From assembly GCA_903813345.2 (NCBI GenBank), contig CAIIXF020000007.1, positions 935,730-999,729 of the forward strand: DNA of 64,000 bases. The letters are read 5' to 3'. The notes beneath the pieces are model-generated. The model was not told the DNA's origin. It made no database searches and was given only the letters and a program-made list of their open reading frames with translations. Position numbers and translations under genes: made by a program. Numbering within the stretch: position 1 is the first letter of the stretch; the number at the start of each line of letters is the position of its first letter. This stretch comes from Owenia fusiformis (lineage: Eukaryota > Annelida > Polychaeta > Sabellida > Oweniidae). This document shows, piece by piece, positions 1 to 12,521 of the stretch.

Positions 1-1510
1 GTAAGTTAGTTCCGAATTTTTTCATTTAACAAAGTTTAGACATTTTTATCTTGCTGCTGAAGTGATTCTGTTTTCTTGTATTGTTTCCTGTGTAACACAA
101 GCCTTTTACAATATGACTGTTCATCTATAGTTTATAACATGTTAATGGTCTTCGATCATTTGATACTTGTTATCAGAGGTTTGCCCCACAGAACAAATAG
201 CATTACATCCATGTCTTTAAATTTGAATTATAGTTTAATTGTAAGGTCATTTATGAAATATAGCTCATAGGTGTGCTATACATAGTCAAAATGAAGAGCA
301 ATTAAAAAGATCTTATATATACTTAGAACAGAATTGCTTAAAATAATGAAATAACCATCAATACAGTGCCATATTTTGGATATGGGTAAATAAAAATGGG
401 TACCATATATGTAAGAATATTACTTACTTAACCAGAATATCTCATTAATCTCTTAGACACTGGCCAAAATACCATTGTTGCCTTAATGAGCTTTGCGTTA
501 GTGTATCGGATGATAACCTGGGAGTTACACGTGGGGAAAACATGAAACATCTTAAGCCAGTTGAGTTATAAAAGAAATGTCAGTGTGGGACAAACATGGA
601 TTAAAGTATCAGTGTTTTCAACAATTTATGTGCATACTATATCAAAATCAGCTTATCAATTCACTTTTTAATCTCTTATCCAATTTGGGGTCCATATCCA
701 AACTGAGTGACTTGCATATTTTAGTCATGCAATGACACATTGAGTGGAAAGTCACTGAACTAATGTGAAGTAATAATATAATGCATAGTGTAAGTGAATA
801 AACACAAGGAGCACATGCGTCTCAAACTCGCAGCCAAATGCCATATGCCTCACCTGAATGTGCTGGTGCTCAAGTTCTCTTGGCCAACCCGACAACCCCA
901 AAAAAGGTTGTTTTGTTAGTCGGGTAATATATTATTAGAGTATATATATATCTTTTGGTGATTCAATATTCATGTTATATAATTGACATATCATTCACTA
1001 CATCTACACAAAACATTAACAAAAAATTACAACTACATCCACCAAAACTACTTTAAATCAGTTTCACATGTTACAAGTATAACAAAACATCAGTGTGCAG
1101 GTATGTCCATAATACGTAATACATGTACATGGATTTAACATGTGTGCATAATATAAATATTTTTGAAAGAGTGAATTATACTAAGTGTAAGACAGTTCAT
1201 CAGGAATTTTGTGCTGTTTTTCCAACAACATTTCTCTGTATTCTAAGTTTTTTGTGCACTGATAAAATGAAGTGAATCTCAGTAGTGAAAAAGCAAATGA
1301 AAATGATATTTATGTTTTTCTTATCATTGCCAAATTTAATTCTATGTGTTGAATGCATTACTTGCAAATAAAACTTTAGATGATTCAATAACTGGAACTT
1401 ACTAAAGGTTAGTGTTCAAAACACATTTATCTCATTGTGGATTGCAATCTCATTGTTTATTTTCTAAATAGAAACAGAAATACAAGTGAATATTATTTTG
1501 TTATTTTCAG
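1..1510 (+). other. EPG5 intron, 5' end at window start
   Basis: Base 1 opens with GTAAGT, a consensus splice donor, and the next acceptor (TTATTTTCAG) ends at 1510. The whole stretch therefore reads as one intron of the + strand gene. It is AT-rich and I see no coding segment. A small imperfect hairpin (ACCCGAC...GTCGGGT) lies near 888-926. Confidence 0.75.
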
Positions 1511-4500
1511 CTTCAAAGAACCTGTTTCAACAAATCTGTGAGATCTTCACTCCCTGGGTGCAGTCATTTAACAACAATGGTCAGATCCTGTCCCCATTCG
1601 TTGATGCGGACTCCATACTTGCCAGTGACATGATAGCCATGTTCGTAGAGTCTCTGGAGTGCATGTGTACTCACTTTGATGGTACAGAAGTTTCTTCTAT
1701 GACAGATTGAGAATTTATTTTTGTTAACAGTATTTGGAAAATATTATTCATAGCCTGACACTTAGTTATGTGCCAGTATATGTTTTCCTAGAGCTACAGT
1801 TTTTTTGTGAAATCAATAAGTGAATACCATCTTCTATTATTTTGGTCCTTAGCATGATTGAATTATGATTGTGACCCTCAAAACCGGTAATGAAAATTAC
1901 TTGAAATGCAATATGAGTTGAAATGCTTATTATCCCATCACAGTCTGGAGGGATATAGAGATGCCTCCGTCCGTCCAATCATCTGTACATACGTCATTCC
2001 GTACATCTGTCCGTCCATCCAGCAATTAATCAAATACCGTTGGCCTGTTTATGTTTGTACTGTATTTTGTTACCCTATGGGGGTAGAAGTTCTGCTTGAA
2101 TGCCAATTTTCAAAATGGCCACTCATTTAAAAATGGTGGCCATTTTAGTGCCAATTTTACAGTAATTTAGGTACAATATGTTAAACTTTGATAGCAATAT
2201 CACACCGGAATAGCCTGACAACGGTAATGGCGGGCATAACCGTCGCTTCAATTAGATTTTCATGAACTGCATGTTTAGTGGAGCACCTAGACTAAATACC
2301 TTTGGAACAACAATCGATCAAAGTGTCTTAAAACTCATTGTACAGTTAATAATGTTCTAACATCGAAATAAAGTCTTTAATTTAACCAATCAAAATGAGA
2401 TACGGGACAACGGACACTGTAATTACCATATGCCGTTGTCTTTCTGAATTACTCAAATTCAGACTCCGTTGTCATTGACGATATCAAAGACGCTATATTG
2501 TGGCGATTCAGGACCTAATTTGATCGAAATTGGGATTTCATATGAAACATCATCACAGGAGCTTAATACATACACAGAATTAGCGACGATAAAAACCCAT
2601 GAAATGAGGACCAAGTGATTAAACAGTTGAAGTGACAGTTATGTCTGCCATTTGTGACAACATTATCTGACTTTACCGTTGTCAGGCTATTGAGGTGTGA
2701 ATATGTTTTAAATGTCAAAAAATTATATAGGACATTAATATAGCTAGAAATGTAGATATCGAAGAAGCACATGGCAGCCATCTTGAAAAATGGTGGTGTT
2801 TACGTGCTATTTTATGAGTTTTGCTGTAACTGGAAAAGTAGTGGAGTGATTTTGTTCATATTTTGTATGTGAATACTCTAAGCATGTCACACTGTCTAAT
2901 AACACTTTTGGTAGAAGGCCGCCATTTTGAAATACGGCCTCCATTTTAACGTGTTTTTTTTCTATAACTCAAAAAGTAGTAGACCGATTTTGTTCATACT
3001 TGCTATGTGAATACTATAAGCATGGCACACTGTCTTATGGCACTTTTGGTAGAAGCTGGCCATTTTGAAAAATGGTGCCAATTTTAACATTTTTTACTAT
3101 AACTCAAAAAACAATAGAGCGGTTTTGTTCATATTTGATATGTGAATACTCATAAGCATGGCTCTCATCAACCATTTTGAAAATTGTGGCCATTTTTTAT
3201 GTGTTATTTTACAATTTTTGCTATATACTTTGTAAAAATGCCAGACATGGTTGTTTGATGGGATTTGCTACACTTTGGCGTTGCTGTTGTCTAGTTATGA
3301 ACTATTTTCAGATTTGATATATGTCCCCAGCCAAAGGTGCCTATCCATGTTCTGGGCCTATTATGTGGCATCATTAGTGCAACCAGGGACCCCAGAACAT
3401 GTATTACAGGGGCTACATGCTAAGTTATCAACTCTACCCTGGAATAGGTATCATCCTGACCTACAGGGCTTAGAACTTATGTTGAAGGTACTTGCAATTT
3501 TTGTGTTCAGAATTTTACATTGATTAAATATCATGATATTAAACTCCTTTGTTTTTATTAAGTTTGAATTTTGTTGATTCCATTGAAATGAACAAAACCG
3601 TAAATTCTAAAACGATGATTTGATATAAAATGAAATTATCACCCTTTTAATCATATCTCTACATATATATTCAATGTTTATCAATTTTAGCTAAAAGAAA
3701 AGAACCACCGGAGTTGCTTCACCTTTCTTGGATGTATCTTCACACAGATGCCCTGGGAAAATACCATGGAGAGCCTCATTTCCAACTCTCCACCAGAGGT
3801 CACTGCTAGCTACATGGTGTGCCTATTTCAGCTGTTTGTCAAATTATCAAAGGAGAAATCCATTATGGAAGTACAGGTGAGGACAATTCCATGTACCTCT
3901 GAACGCAGAGAGCACATTATATTATTGTTTTTGAAACCACTTTCCCTTAATCTTTTTCAATTTCAAATCTTTTTCAATTTAAAATCTATTTTTCTCTCAT
4001 GTTTTCCTTCAGTTCCCTGTTTTAGAAAAGGATAACATCAGCAGCAGCTTTTAGAGAAACCTGTTAAAGTTATAATTTTCACTAAATGTTGACTACTTTC
4101 AGACATTCTACTACCCTGCTGATTTTGTTGTTCTCTTCATTTCCAAGAAATTGACAGGCATGCAAGTTCAGATTAAGCTTTACAAGATCCAATTGATTTT
4201 TTTTCAGAATCCAGAGTTGCCAAACTTGATTGTGAAGGCTGAGAGTTTTCCATGGCACTATATCACCTCATGGGATTATGATGTCACAATAGACTGGCTG
4301 CTACATAACTGTGATAGTCGATGTGTGCTGCTTGCACAAACTGCTGATGCTGCTAGAATTCTTGGGTATGTACTTTATGTATAAATGGATGATGTATGCA
4401 GTATTTTAAGAATGTTAAAACTGATGAATTGAAATCCATGGTGCAACTTTGACGACATGTTGAAAAGTTCATTCATAGATTTTTCCGTAACCGGAAGCTG

Positions 4501-7500
4501 AATCCTTGTTTTACCCATTTTTGGTTAATCTTGAATTTTTTCTTTCTTTTTGACAGGTCGTTCAGATTTTCTACTGGGTTGGATGTAATTTTCAGATTTT
4601 CAGTGGTGCAGTACTCTGTTGCTCTTATGCTGGAATAGCTCTTATATTTATTAACACATGTGCGATAACCAAACTTTAAAATATTTATTTGCACAAGTCT
4701 GTTCTTATCATTTCAGGTTAATAAAAATTGCAGGCAGTTTCAACTCAGGGACCATGGTTACAAGTCCGGACACTGCTGCTAAACGCTGTACATACGTACG
4801 CTGTATCATTCAACTGCTCTGTCAGTGTTCTCACCTGAGTGACGTAGATACATCAGCGTTCACTGTTATCATAACAAACCTTTTAACTGAGATAGAAACA
4901 GTTGCAGGAAGTATCACATCTATTGCTGAACAAATGGAACAGTGTGTCAGTCTGACAGTTGAAGTGTTGAATATTTTGAATAACTGTAATCCAGAAAGTG
5001 AGGTGTCTGCAGTCATAACAAAAACTATCACATATTGGATAGGGTCGTCACCAAGTTCGCTGTTGTTAATGCCATTGATAACTTCAGCTTGTCGCACTCT
5101 GGCCAATGTTTCTAATATGGCACATATTATAGAAGCTTGCATGGATGCAAATTTTCACATAGGTAGGTGATGACATATCCTATAGTCCACAACTTGTTTA
5201 TGGTTGGCGGTTTGATAAACAAGTCACTGGCTCATGGTTTTGTAAGAATGATCCACTAACAAAGGTGCTTCCCTATATTCCACCAGACAGGTTTCACTGT
5301 ATATTGTTAATTATCATGTGAATTCTGATCAACAGAAATTCCATACACAAGTGTGAATTGAATTTATTATTTCAGGTGCTCATTTAGGTGCTGATGGAGG
5401 ATGGGGTCCGATTCTGACAATGCTACAAGTGCCTGAACTGAGCCTGAATGACTTTCTGCAAGAGTGTCTCAAACAGGGCTGCTATCTTACCCTCTATGCT
5501 TACATACTACAGAGACTGCCATTCAGTCAGAACCTAGGACATGAACTATCTCATATCACTAGCTTGGTGGAGTGGACTAGTCAAGCTAAACCAGGGTTGG
5601 TATTCTAGCCTACAGGCCTATATGAAATGGTCATGCCTTGCTTTGTTATGGGCCAAATATATCAGGATGTCCCATGGAGGCTAAGAAGTTAAAATAACAT
5701 GTTTATAGTAGGGGTCCTGCGATTCATCGATATATCGATGCATCGGCTCGTTTGGTGATGATACGAGCGTATCGATACGAAGACTCAAATATCGATACAC
5801 CAAAAATATTATTAACATACCTGAAATCCATCATATTTTGCCGAAATCAACTGAATATTTGACTTTTTTGAGAAATTGTTCTTATATTTTTTGTTTGGTT
5901 TCTCGCTGGACATGACACGCTCAAAATGGTGTATAAATGCGAACAGAATGCTTAGCGGATTGACAGTCAAAATGCGAACAAATAAGTTGTGTCTTCTTTG
6001 TCTTCGTATATCAACGTACTTTGTTTTATAATTATTCTATATACTTTTTGACAATTTAGTATGAATAAATATAATCTTTGAACTTTTTATTCGATAGAAC
6101 GCCCCGTTAAAAAATTGCCTACTAATATTGATAACTCTAATAAAAAAACGAACAATATTTACGTTCGGAGTATTAATCTTGACCGGAGTTTAGAAATTGA
6201 ATCTTTTGAAAACAATTGATAGAATTATGGCCGTGTAAATATCAAACATGGGTAGTTGTGATATCCTAATACGGCCCCTTATAGAAAATCTACTGTAGTA
6301 CTTTGTAACATTCCTCAGTAAAGGGAAAGCACAGCCGGACTTCAAAAATATTGCAAAATATGCATAGCTGGCTAATCTACTATACAGCAGGTAGGCTCGA
6401 TACTTGACAATAGTTTTTATGCTGCATCTTAATCAAATGTCACAGCAAGTGATAGACTTTCAACTCGACCTCAGCTACATCAGTTTTGCACCCCCTCCCC
6501 CGGTTCAACTACACTATTATGTATCGTATCTTTGCTCATATCGTGACCTGAGTATCGAGATACGTATCGTATCGTTTCATAATGTATTGTGGGACCCCTA
6601 GTTTATAGTATATAACAGTTGCTGAGTATGAGTGAAGTTTTTTTCCCATGAATTTATTCATTTTTACAATGCTGTTTCAATTTGAAACTTTTATATACAT
6701 CTATGGACCAAAAATCAATCAGTCAGAGTCAAAAATCAATCAATCCATTTCCAGGAGTGCTAATGAGAGTAAGCTGTTCCTTTGGTGGGGAAAAGTTCTT
6801 GAACTCTTGATGAGGCAGCTGGACTTTGGTGAAGACCCGCGATCTGTGATACGAGCACTATATAACTTTGTACCTGCACTTGTGACCCTGGGGGAAGACA
6901 AGGCATCTACTGGACTACTTGGTGCTATAGGGCTGGGACGTAGATCTACTCTCTCATTTAAGTAAGTCAAAGAAATGGAGAGGAGAAAGCAAATTCATCT
7001 GACCTGATTCAGGCTGATTTGAAGCAAGGAAATAAGAACACTGAATGTGATACTAGTATAGGGTTAAAATGAAAGTTTTGAAATGAGTTTGTATGAAAAA
7101 ATGTTATTATCCAAGTACATCATCATCATTTTGTTCACCAAAATATTCATAAAAATTCCAGTATAACATGTATTAGCAAATGTTGTATCCCTAGTTTTAA
7201 GTGTTGTTTTAATAGGTTTCAAATCTGATGTCTGTTCATATATTTCCAGGTTTAGACTTACAGCTCGTGCATTCTCGACATTCCTTATTTGCCAGATTCC
7301 TAACAAATCATTCCTACGTAGCAGCCCCCATGCTCCAGGTAGTACAGCAAAGATATTTATTTATTCACATTTATAAAGTAATATAAGACGTAAAGAATAT
7401 TTATAATAGTTGAAATGATTAATATCAACCAACTTGTAGAAAGCTGGGTTTGACTCAACCCAATGTTTGTTTCTCATACTCCAGGTGCAGTAGTTGACCC

Positions 7501-7747
7501 AGCCAGACAGTCAAATAGATCTCCCCAGAAAATTTCTCCAAGTAGCCAAGCCTTCCAAGCAGTTGCCAACCTAGAATCTTTAAAAAACAACAAGAGCTAT
7601 GCAGACCTGAAACAGCATGTAGAGTTTGCATTGGGATTTGTGTCAGACCCAAAACATTGCATAAGAGATGCCAACAGACTTCTCCAGCAACTTGTTGTTG
7701 TTTTGTTTCCCGATAATACATATTTGGACATACTCAAAAGGACTTGA
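1511..7747 (+). CDS. EPG5: EPG5, last nine coding exons (5' part lies before the window)
   Basis: Exons I can join in phase are 1511-1681, 3312-3487, 3691-3876, 4208-4365, 4717-5162, 5376-5595, 6755-6961, 7250-7338 and 7485-7747 (stop TGA). Every acceptor ends in AG, and the phases agree across all eight junctions, giving 637 C-terminal residues. The human protein is about 2,580 residues, so roughly the last quarter is here. EPG5 is known as a RAB7 effector that tethers autophagosomes to late endosomes and lysosomes for fusion. I recognise it from the helical C-terminal region, for example LKEKNHRSCFTFLG (exon 3) and QECLKQGCYLTLYAYILQ (exon 6), and from order and length. No catalytic motif is expected. 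The donor after exon 6 (GTTGGT) and after exon 1 (GTACAG) are weak matches. Introns 1 and 6 carry transposons. The family call is by memory of the sequence, not by a search. Confidence 0.85.
1920..3240. repeat. Composite repeat in EPG5 intron, with about 125-bp tandem units
   Basis: From about 2770 to 3200 a unit of roughly 125 bp recurs about three times. Each copy holds a CCATTTTGAAAAATGGTG-like string, a CTATAACTCAAAAAGTAGT-like string, TTTTGTTCATA, GTGAATACT and AAGCATGGCACACTGTCT. The first part (about 1950-2150) has GTCCGTCC strings and a similar CAAAATGGCC motif. The CACACCGG element at 2201-2699 splits it. It probably derives from an interspersed repeat, and I see no coding in it. Confidence 0.6.
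2201..2699. mobile_element. Non-autonomous DNA transposon, CACACCGG family (499 bp)
   Basis: It starts CACACCGGAATAGCCTGAC and ends with the inverse, GTCAGGCTATTGAGGTGTG. The flanks are AATAT at 2196-2200 and AATAT at 2700-2704, a perfect 5-bp target duplication. The interior holds repeated CCGTTGTC/GACAACGG octamers and no transposase. It matches the elements at 47819-48486 and 53631-55705. Confidence 0.85.
5709..6600. mobile_element. hAT-like non-autonomous element (892 bp) in EPG5 intron
   Basis: The left end reads TAGGGGTCCTGCGATTCATC and the right end is its inverse, ending GTGGGACCCCTA. Both ends are rich in ATCGATAC and GTATCGTATCG strings, as in hAT-type ends that I know from many animals. 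GTTTATAG occurs at 5701-5708 and again at 6601-6608, a perfect 8-bp target duplication as expected for hAT. No transposase ORF is visible in the 892 bp. It sits between EPG5 exons 6 and 7 and should be removed by splicing. Confidence 0.85.
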
Positions 7748-9012
7748 GACCTTTCTGCTCTATGTCACGTATAGGGGACTCTGTTCCCTTCCAAGTTTTA
7801 AGAGATCCCTATGCAAGAATTGCCCCCCCTCTCCATAATATATCACGAAATATTCCTGTAAATTTCAAATCGAGTGGTTTGTCTGGAAAGTGGAAATGAT
7901 CAGACAAGAAAAGTGAGACACTTCACAGACAATGCCTGCCAAGCTGACAATTTTGGTAAAAATTGAATCTTTAGCAAAAGTCAATGTACAATATTTAAAT
8001 ATAAACCTAAAATTACATATTTAAATATAAACCTAAAATAATCGTAGGACCAGGTACAATTACAGATTAAAGGAGCAGCAAAGATGAGAGATGAGTTTAG
8101 AGCAAGTTAAGGAAAAAATGTCACATTTTACAATAATTAAACATCATTCCATGTCATATGCATATTTTCTAAAATGTGCAACAGTTCTGACTGTATTTCA
8201 AAGTATCCATTGTTTGTAAGGATATCTGACAAAAAGATACACAAAAAACTGACTCAAATGATTGAATGAATTTAGACATTTCAAATCTTCAGTAAATCTA
8301 TACATCTATTCTCAATTCAATTTGAAACATTTGCTAGAATTTTACACTCCACCTTTAACGCTCTCCTGTCTTTGCTGCTACTAAAAGATATTGGCAATGA
8401 GTCATTCTGAGGTGCAGTTTAAACATTTCATTGCAACATAGATGTGCTGCTTGATTTTGTTATTAAAAAGTGCCATATTGATATTCATTGACTTTTTACC
8501 AGTTTATTTTGATGGCTGTAGTTTAATAAGTGAGTAGGCTACCGCCACTGCCCTACATTTTTATCTATGTTCACTGTATACTTTGTGGTAATAGTGAAAT
8601 TATGATACAACTTAGCTTATTATGAAAGCATAATTTAACATATTGTTATTATTTGCACAAAATAATGTATTTAAGAAATTTTAATCACACTTATTATAAT
8701 TTCAAATGGCTCATTCTATCATACAGGATTTATAGTTTCATATTTTAAAAAAAGTATGTTATTATTAAAAGGAACTTACTGAACCAATAAAATTCTGTAC
8801 AACTGAAAAATTAAGTTATTTTTATGTACTTTATTGAGAGAAGAAACCACTCGAGGCAACATATGGAAACCACCAAAAAATTCCAATAATTCTCTTCAAA
8901 AGCAAAAAATCATTAAAAACAGCAATTTTGATATTTTACAGAAAAAAGTTTATGCCTCTAGCAAATTTTGCCGAAGGTGCAATTCACAAATCACGATTAT
9001 CTGTAATAATTT
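7748..9012 (+). other. EPG5 3' untranslated region and flank
   Basis: AT-rich sequence follows the EPG5 stop. The clearest polyadenylation hexamer is AATAAA at 8786-8791, which would give a 3' UTR of about 1.05 kb. I see no other gene here. The transcript end is inferred. Confidence 0.4.
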
Positions 9013-9940
9013 TAGCTCACATCGTGAGCTTTTGCAATCACTCACTTGTCCATCTGTTTGTGCGTGCGTCTGTCCGTCCTTGCGTCCGTCCATCAACAAT
9101 AGTGGCTCATTTTAAAACCTCTGTCGATAGGATTCCTGTTTTAAGTTATTTCTGTTCAACATCAATACAAAAAACTCCTTTATGACTCCTGGTTCAAAAG
9201 CTCGCCTATTTTCAAAATGGCCACCATTTTTTTGTCTCGCGAAATCCACTTTTGGACCATTTGCCTTAAAACCTCTGTCGTTAGGATTCCCGTTTTAAGT
9301 TATTTTTGCTCAACATCAATACAAAAAACTCCCCTATGACTCCTGGTTCAAAAGCTCGCCTATTTTCAAAATGGCCGCCATTTTTGTTTCGCGAAATTCA
9401 CTTTTGGCCCATTTCCTAGCTTTACAAATAATTTCAGGTGTCCTAAATTGTAAAAAGCCATGTCACTGTAAAGAGTAGTAGTATGAAATAATTTTGTTAC
9501 AAAAAATCGGCAAAAAATCATATCCGTTTTTTATTTCAGCCATTTTACTTAACATTGATTTGTCCATCTGTCTCTCAGTCAGTACAAAATAGTGGCAAGT
9601 TTTAAAACCTCGGTCTGTCAACACTTGACTCTTTTTAAATCCTCTGTACATGTAGATAGGATTCCCGTTTTAAAATATTTTTGTTCAACATCAATAAAGG
9701 AAAAAAACCTGTGACTGCTGCTTCAAAAGTTCGCCTATTTTCAAAATGGCCACCATTTTTGTCTCAGGAAATTCACTTTTGGCCCATTTCCTAGCTTTAC
9801 AAATAATTTCAGGTGTCCTGCATTGTAAAAAGCCATGTCTTTGTAAAGAGTAGTTGTATGAAATAATTTTGTTACAAAAAATATCTTTTTTTTATTTTCT
9901 GTAATTTTTTCAGCCATCATTCACACCATGTGAGCCCAGT
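9013..9940. repeat. Composite interspersed repeat with two to three degenerate units
   Basis: It opens with the palindrome GCTCACATCGTGAGC at 9014-9028, followed by GTCCGTCC strings. A unit starting near TTTAAAACCTCTGT and running through CAAAATGGCCGCCATTTTT and GGAAATTCACTTTTGGCCCA occurs near 9110, 9265 and 9600. The longer tail, with TTTCAGGTGTCC and AAAGAGTAGT, is present twice (about 9420-9540 and 9800-9920). It ends near CACACCATGTGAGC. I recall similar palindrome plus GTCC elements from lophotrochozoan genomes, so this is a weak taxonomic hint. Confidence 0.65.
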
Positions 9941-10006
9941 ACCCACTGTACTATTTATTTTATGATCAAATTTGAGGTTTAAGCCACTGTAAGAGCCAAA
10001 ATCCCT

Positions 10007-10138
10007 GATTGAAATAATGCAAGCTCATTAAAAAACAATGATAGGTTACATTACTTACATTGATATTTTATTAGCTGATGAAAATAACTGACATGACATG
10101 AATAATATATAAAAGCAGGAAACATTTGAATTATAGTG
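10007..10138 (+). repeat. About 130-bp interspersed repeat, copy 1
   Basis: The stretch from GATTGAAATAATGCAAGCTC to TTTGAATTATAGT is nearly identical to 18479-18610 in LRRC46 intron 3. I see only a few differences. Family unknown; no terminal repeats were found. Confidence 0.8.
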
Positions 10139-10525
10139 TAATGTTATAATGGAACAGCTATTATGAAGGCATGTGCACATTACAGCTCTATCTTCTTTGT
10201 ACATATTCTTAATACATAGGCACTTGAACCCTTCGCCCTAATCCCCACTGCCAGAATAGAGAGCAGAATAGCCCAACTCTAGCATCAACAATGATGGATG
10301 TCACATATTATACTTGTCTCCTTAATTAATCTACTGGATAAGCTTAACTTACCAATTTTGACAAAATGCAATTTCATTTTCTGTATTTCACCTTTAAAAG
10401 AACCTTTGTAAGTGAAGCACCAAAGTTGTTCCACTTACAAAAGGTTTTACTGTACTTGAACTAATTGATATATACACAATCACAGAAAGCCAACACAGAG
10501 TACATATAACAAACTAATACACATA

Positions 10526-10740
10526 CAGGGTGTCCAAAAGTAACTTGACTTGTCCTCCTTAGTTCATACAACACTGATGGTGTTCAGATTATAACTCTAA
10601 CAATGCTTCATAAATTATTTTAAAACGTTGTACTTCTAGTCTCAATACATAAAAGAATATAACGGGAACATTCGAACATAATTTGAGCAGAATTAACAAA
10701 ATACCAGCACTAGTATTATTATTACTTTTGGGACACCCTG
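10526..10740. mobile_element. 215-bp MITE with mariner/Tc1-type TA duplication
   Basis: The left end CAGGGTGTCCAAAAGTAA is matched by the inverse right end TTACTTTTGGGACACCCTG, with one inserted base. TA flanks both sides (10524-10525 and 10741-10742). It has no coding capacity. The terminal sequence resembles that of the two longer mariner elements at 50127 and 54477. Confidence 0.8.
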
Positions 10741-10742
10741 TA

Positions 10743-11508
10743 GTCTGTGCCATCTTAGGACTCACATTTGTACTGCTATGTTGTCTGACCATCCTATGGT
10801 ATCCTGCTTAATCTCTAGGATTACACAAGTATATTATTCCCAATAACATAATGTTATCATTTCTCAGATTAACCATATTGTTCAAATAATACAACGAAAC
10901 ATGAAGGCCATTTTAACATTGTTGAAGATGATAAGAGAAATAACAAGCAAGCTCATTATATGACAGCATCTGCATGGTGGCCCAAGTTAAAGTTATAATG
11001 TATATGTCTTTAATTTGGCAAGCGTTTTTAATTGGCCAATCAAAAAACTCCCCAAATTAAATAGTCGCCAAGATCCTTGGAAATATGACATGTTTTTTAT
11101 TTGGTGCACAAATATTGAAGAAATTGTTCATCAACAACACTAACAATGATTATCTTGTATTGGGTAGAATGGGAGGATGTCTGGGACACTTCAAAAACCA
11201 CCAAATTAAATAGATGCCAATAGGCCCAAAAACAGAAAATCGCCAAATTAAGAAGTCCTAAATTAAAGACAAATACAGTATTCTGTATAGCAGAGAACAT
11301 GAAAAATGACCAGTTATATAAAATATCTTGAACAGTGAAACCTCTGTTAGTAGAACACTTTTTAGAGTCCCAAAACCAACTTACTTAATGTTAAATGAAT
11401 CTCTTTAAGTGGAACACCTCCCAAGTAGAACACTTTTTAGAGGTACCAATGGTGTTTCACTTAATAGACAAGTTTAACTGTGCATGTAGTTTTTAATGAG
11501 GAGTTCAA
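10743..11508. other. Spacer between the converging EPG5 and SYF2 genes
   Basis: It holds several copies of an imperfect string like CCAAATTAAATAGTCGCCAA (about 11030-11240) and, near 11340-11470, repeats of GTAGAACACTTTTTAGAG. Both look like decayed repeats. The SYF2 3' untranslated region should lie in the right part of this spacer. Confidence 0.4.
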
Positions 11509-12210
11509 TTATACAGCAGTCCCTCGTTCCAGATTCTGTTTGATCTCTGCAGTATGACTGCCATAGAATCTTTCAAGTTTCTTGTTGAATTTCATGTTTC
11601 TCTCATTGATATAATCAATATCATCATCTTCATCATGTGCTCTACGACGGCTAAATTTGGCCCTCTTAGCTTGTTGTTTGTCAATATCAGTGACAAGTTT
11701 ATCAATGGCCTCCTCTGAGTCTTTGTGACCTCCTTTCGCAACACCCATAGTATCAACACCAGGGTAAAATGCTTCTCCAAGTTTTTCTTTTTCACGTGTG
11801 TACTCATCCTTATCTGGCTTTATTTGCTTGGTTAGTCCCTGGTATTGCCTAAAAGTGGCAGCTTCATAATCTGAGAATCCTTGGTCAGGATTCTTCTTCT
11901 TTTTCTTTTTCTCCCATTTCTCTGCATCATCGGCTCCAACCTCACGAAGTCGGACCCTGTCGAAATCTTTTCCCTGTTCTTTACACTCCGCTTTAAGCTT
12001 TGCTTCATCTGACTCCCATTCAAGACGTCGCCGTTTTTGGTCCCAGTTGGCAGGGAGTTTATTTCTTTGGTCCTCTTCAACAACTTCTTGGTGGTTCAGC
12101 TTCCTGGCTTGATTCCTCTTCATCTGTAGCTCCTTTAGTTTATTCATCCTTTCTTGTTTCTTCATCTCCGCTGCGAATGCACTTTTACTTGAACCAGCAG
12201 CAGCTGACAT
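11509..12210 (-). CDS. SYF2: SYF2 pre-mRNA splicing factor (p29), single exon
   Basis: A 233-residue open frame without introns, close in length to human SYF2 (243). Conserved family stretches are easy to see: [20 protein letters not shown] near residue 37, [13 protein letters not shown] near 105, [11 protein letters not shown] near 122, [15 protein letters not shown] near 197 and the C-terminal [21 protein letters not shown]2 is a nuclear spliceosome protein of the NTC/PRP19-associated group that acts during catalytic activation; human SYF2 was also named CCNDBP1(GCIP)-interacting protein p29. The first methionine is used because it gives family-like length. The protein is highly charged and mostly helical. 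The vertebrate gene has several introns, so the intronless form suggests intron loss or a retrocopy; the frame and conserved tail are intact. Confidence 0.95.
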   Translation of the reverse strand: MSAAAGSSKSAFAAEMKKQERMNKLKELQMKRNQARKLNHQEVVEEDQRNKLPANWDQKRRRLEWESDEAKLKAECKEQGKDFDRVRLREVGADDAEKWEKKKKKKNPDQGFSDYEAATFRQYQGLTKQIKPDKDEYTREKEKLGEAFYPGVDTMGVAKGGHKDSEEAIDKLVTDIDKQQAKRAKFSRRRAHDEDDDIDYINERNMKFNKKLERFYGSHTAEIKQNLERGTAV

Positions 12211-12521
12211 GATGTCTGTTTCTGGGGATATGTTCTAAACAATTATAGTTTTAGATAGTTTCTATAATTGTTTTTCACACCACTGTTATTGGTAATCAGT
12301 TCACATTAGTGATGGAGTTGTATTAACGACACAAAGTAGCTCCTTGTTTAACTGAAATAACAAAAAGACTATAATTTAAAATAACTATAATGGCTTAAGG
12401 TGGTTTTATTGTCACATTCAAAGGTATTACTATAAGAGCTTTCGGAAAGTTCATATAAACAAAGTTAATATAAAACTTTGTAACTTTCTTCAACAAACAT
12501 ATCGATATACATGTAATATGA
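12211..12521. promoter_or_regulatory. SYF2 upstream region
   Basis: This is the sequence directly upstream of the SYF2 start on the minus strand, and it should contain its 5' untranslated region and promoter. I see no clear core-promoter motif. A fold-back element starts at its far end. Confidence 0.3.

Noticed and set aside
888-926. Small hairpin with ACCCGAC and GTCGGGT considered as an RNA gene
   Set aside because: The stem is short and imperfect, and no tRNA or snRNA features surround it.
4831-5142. 103-residue minus-strand frame opposite EPG5
   Set aside because: It is the antisense shadow of EPG5 exon 5.
11592-12083. Other open frames over the SYF2 region
   Set aside because: They are out-of-frame or antisense readings of SYF2, which is unambiguous.
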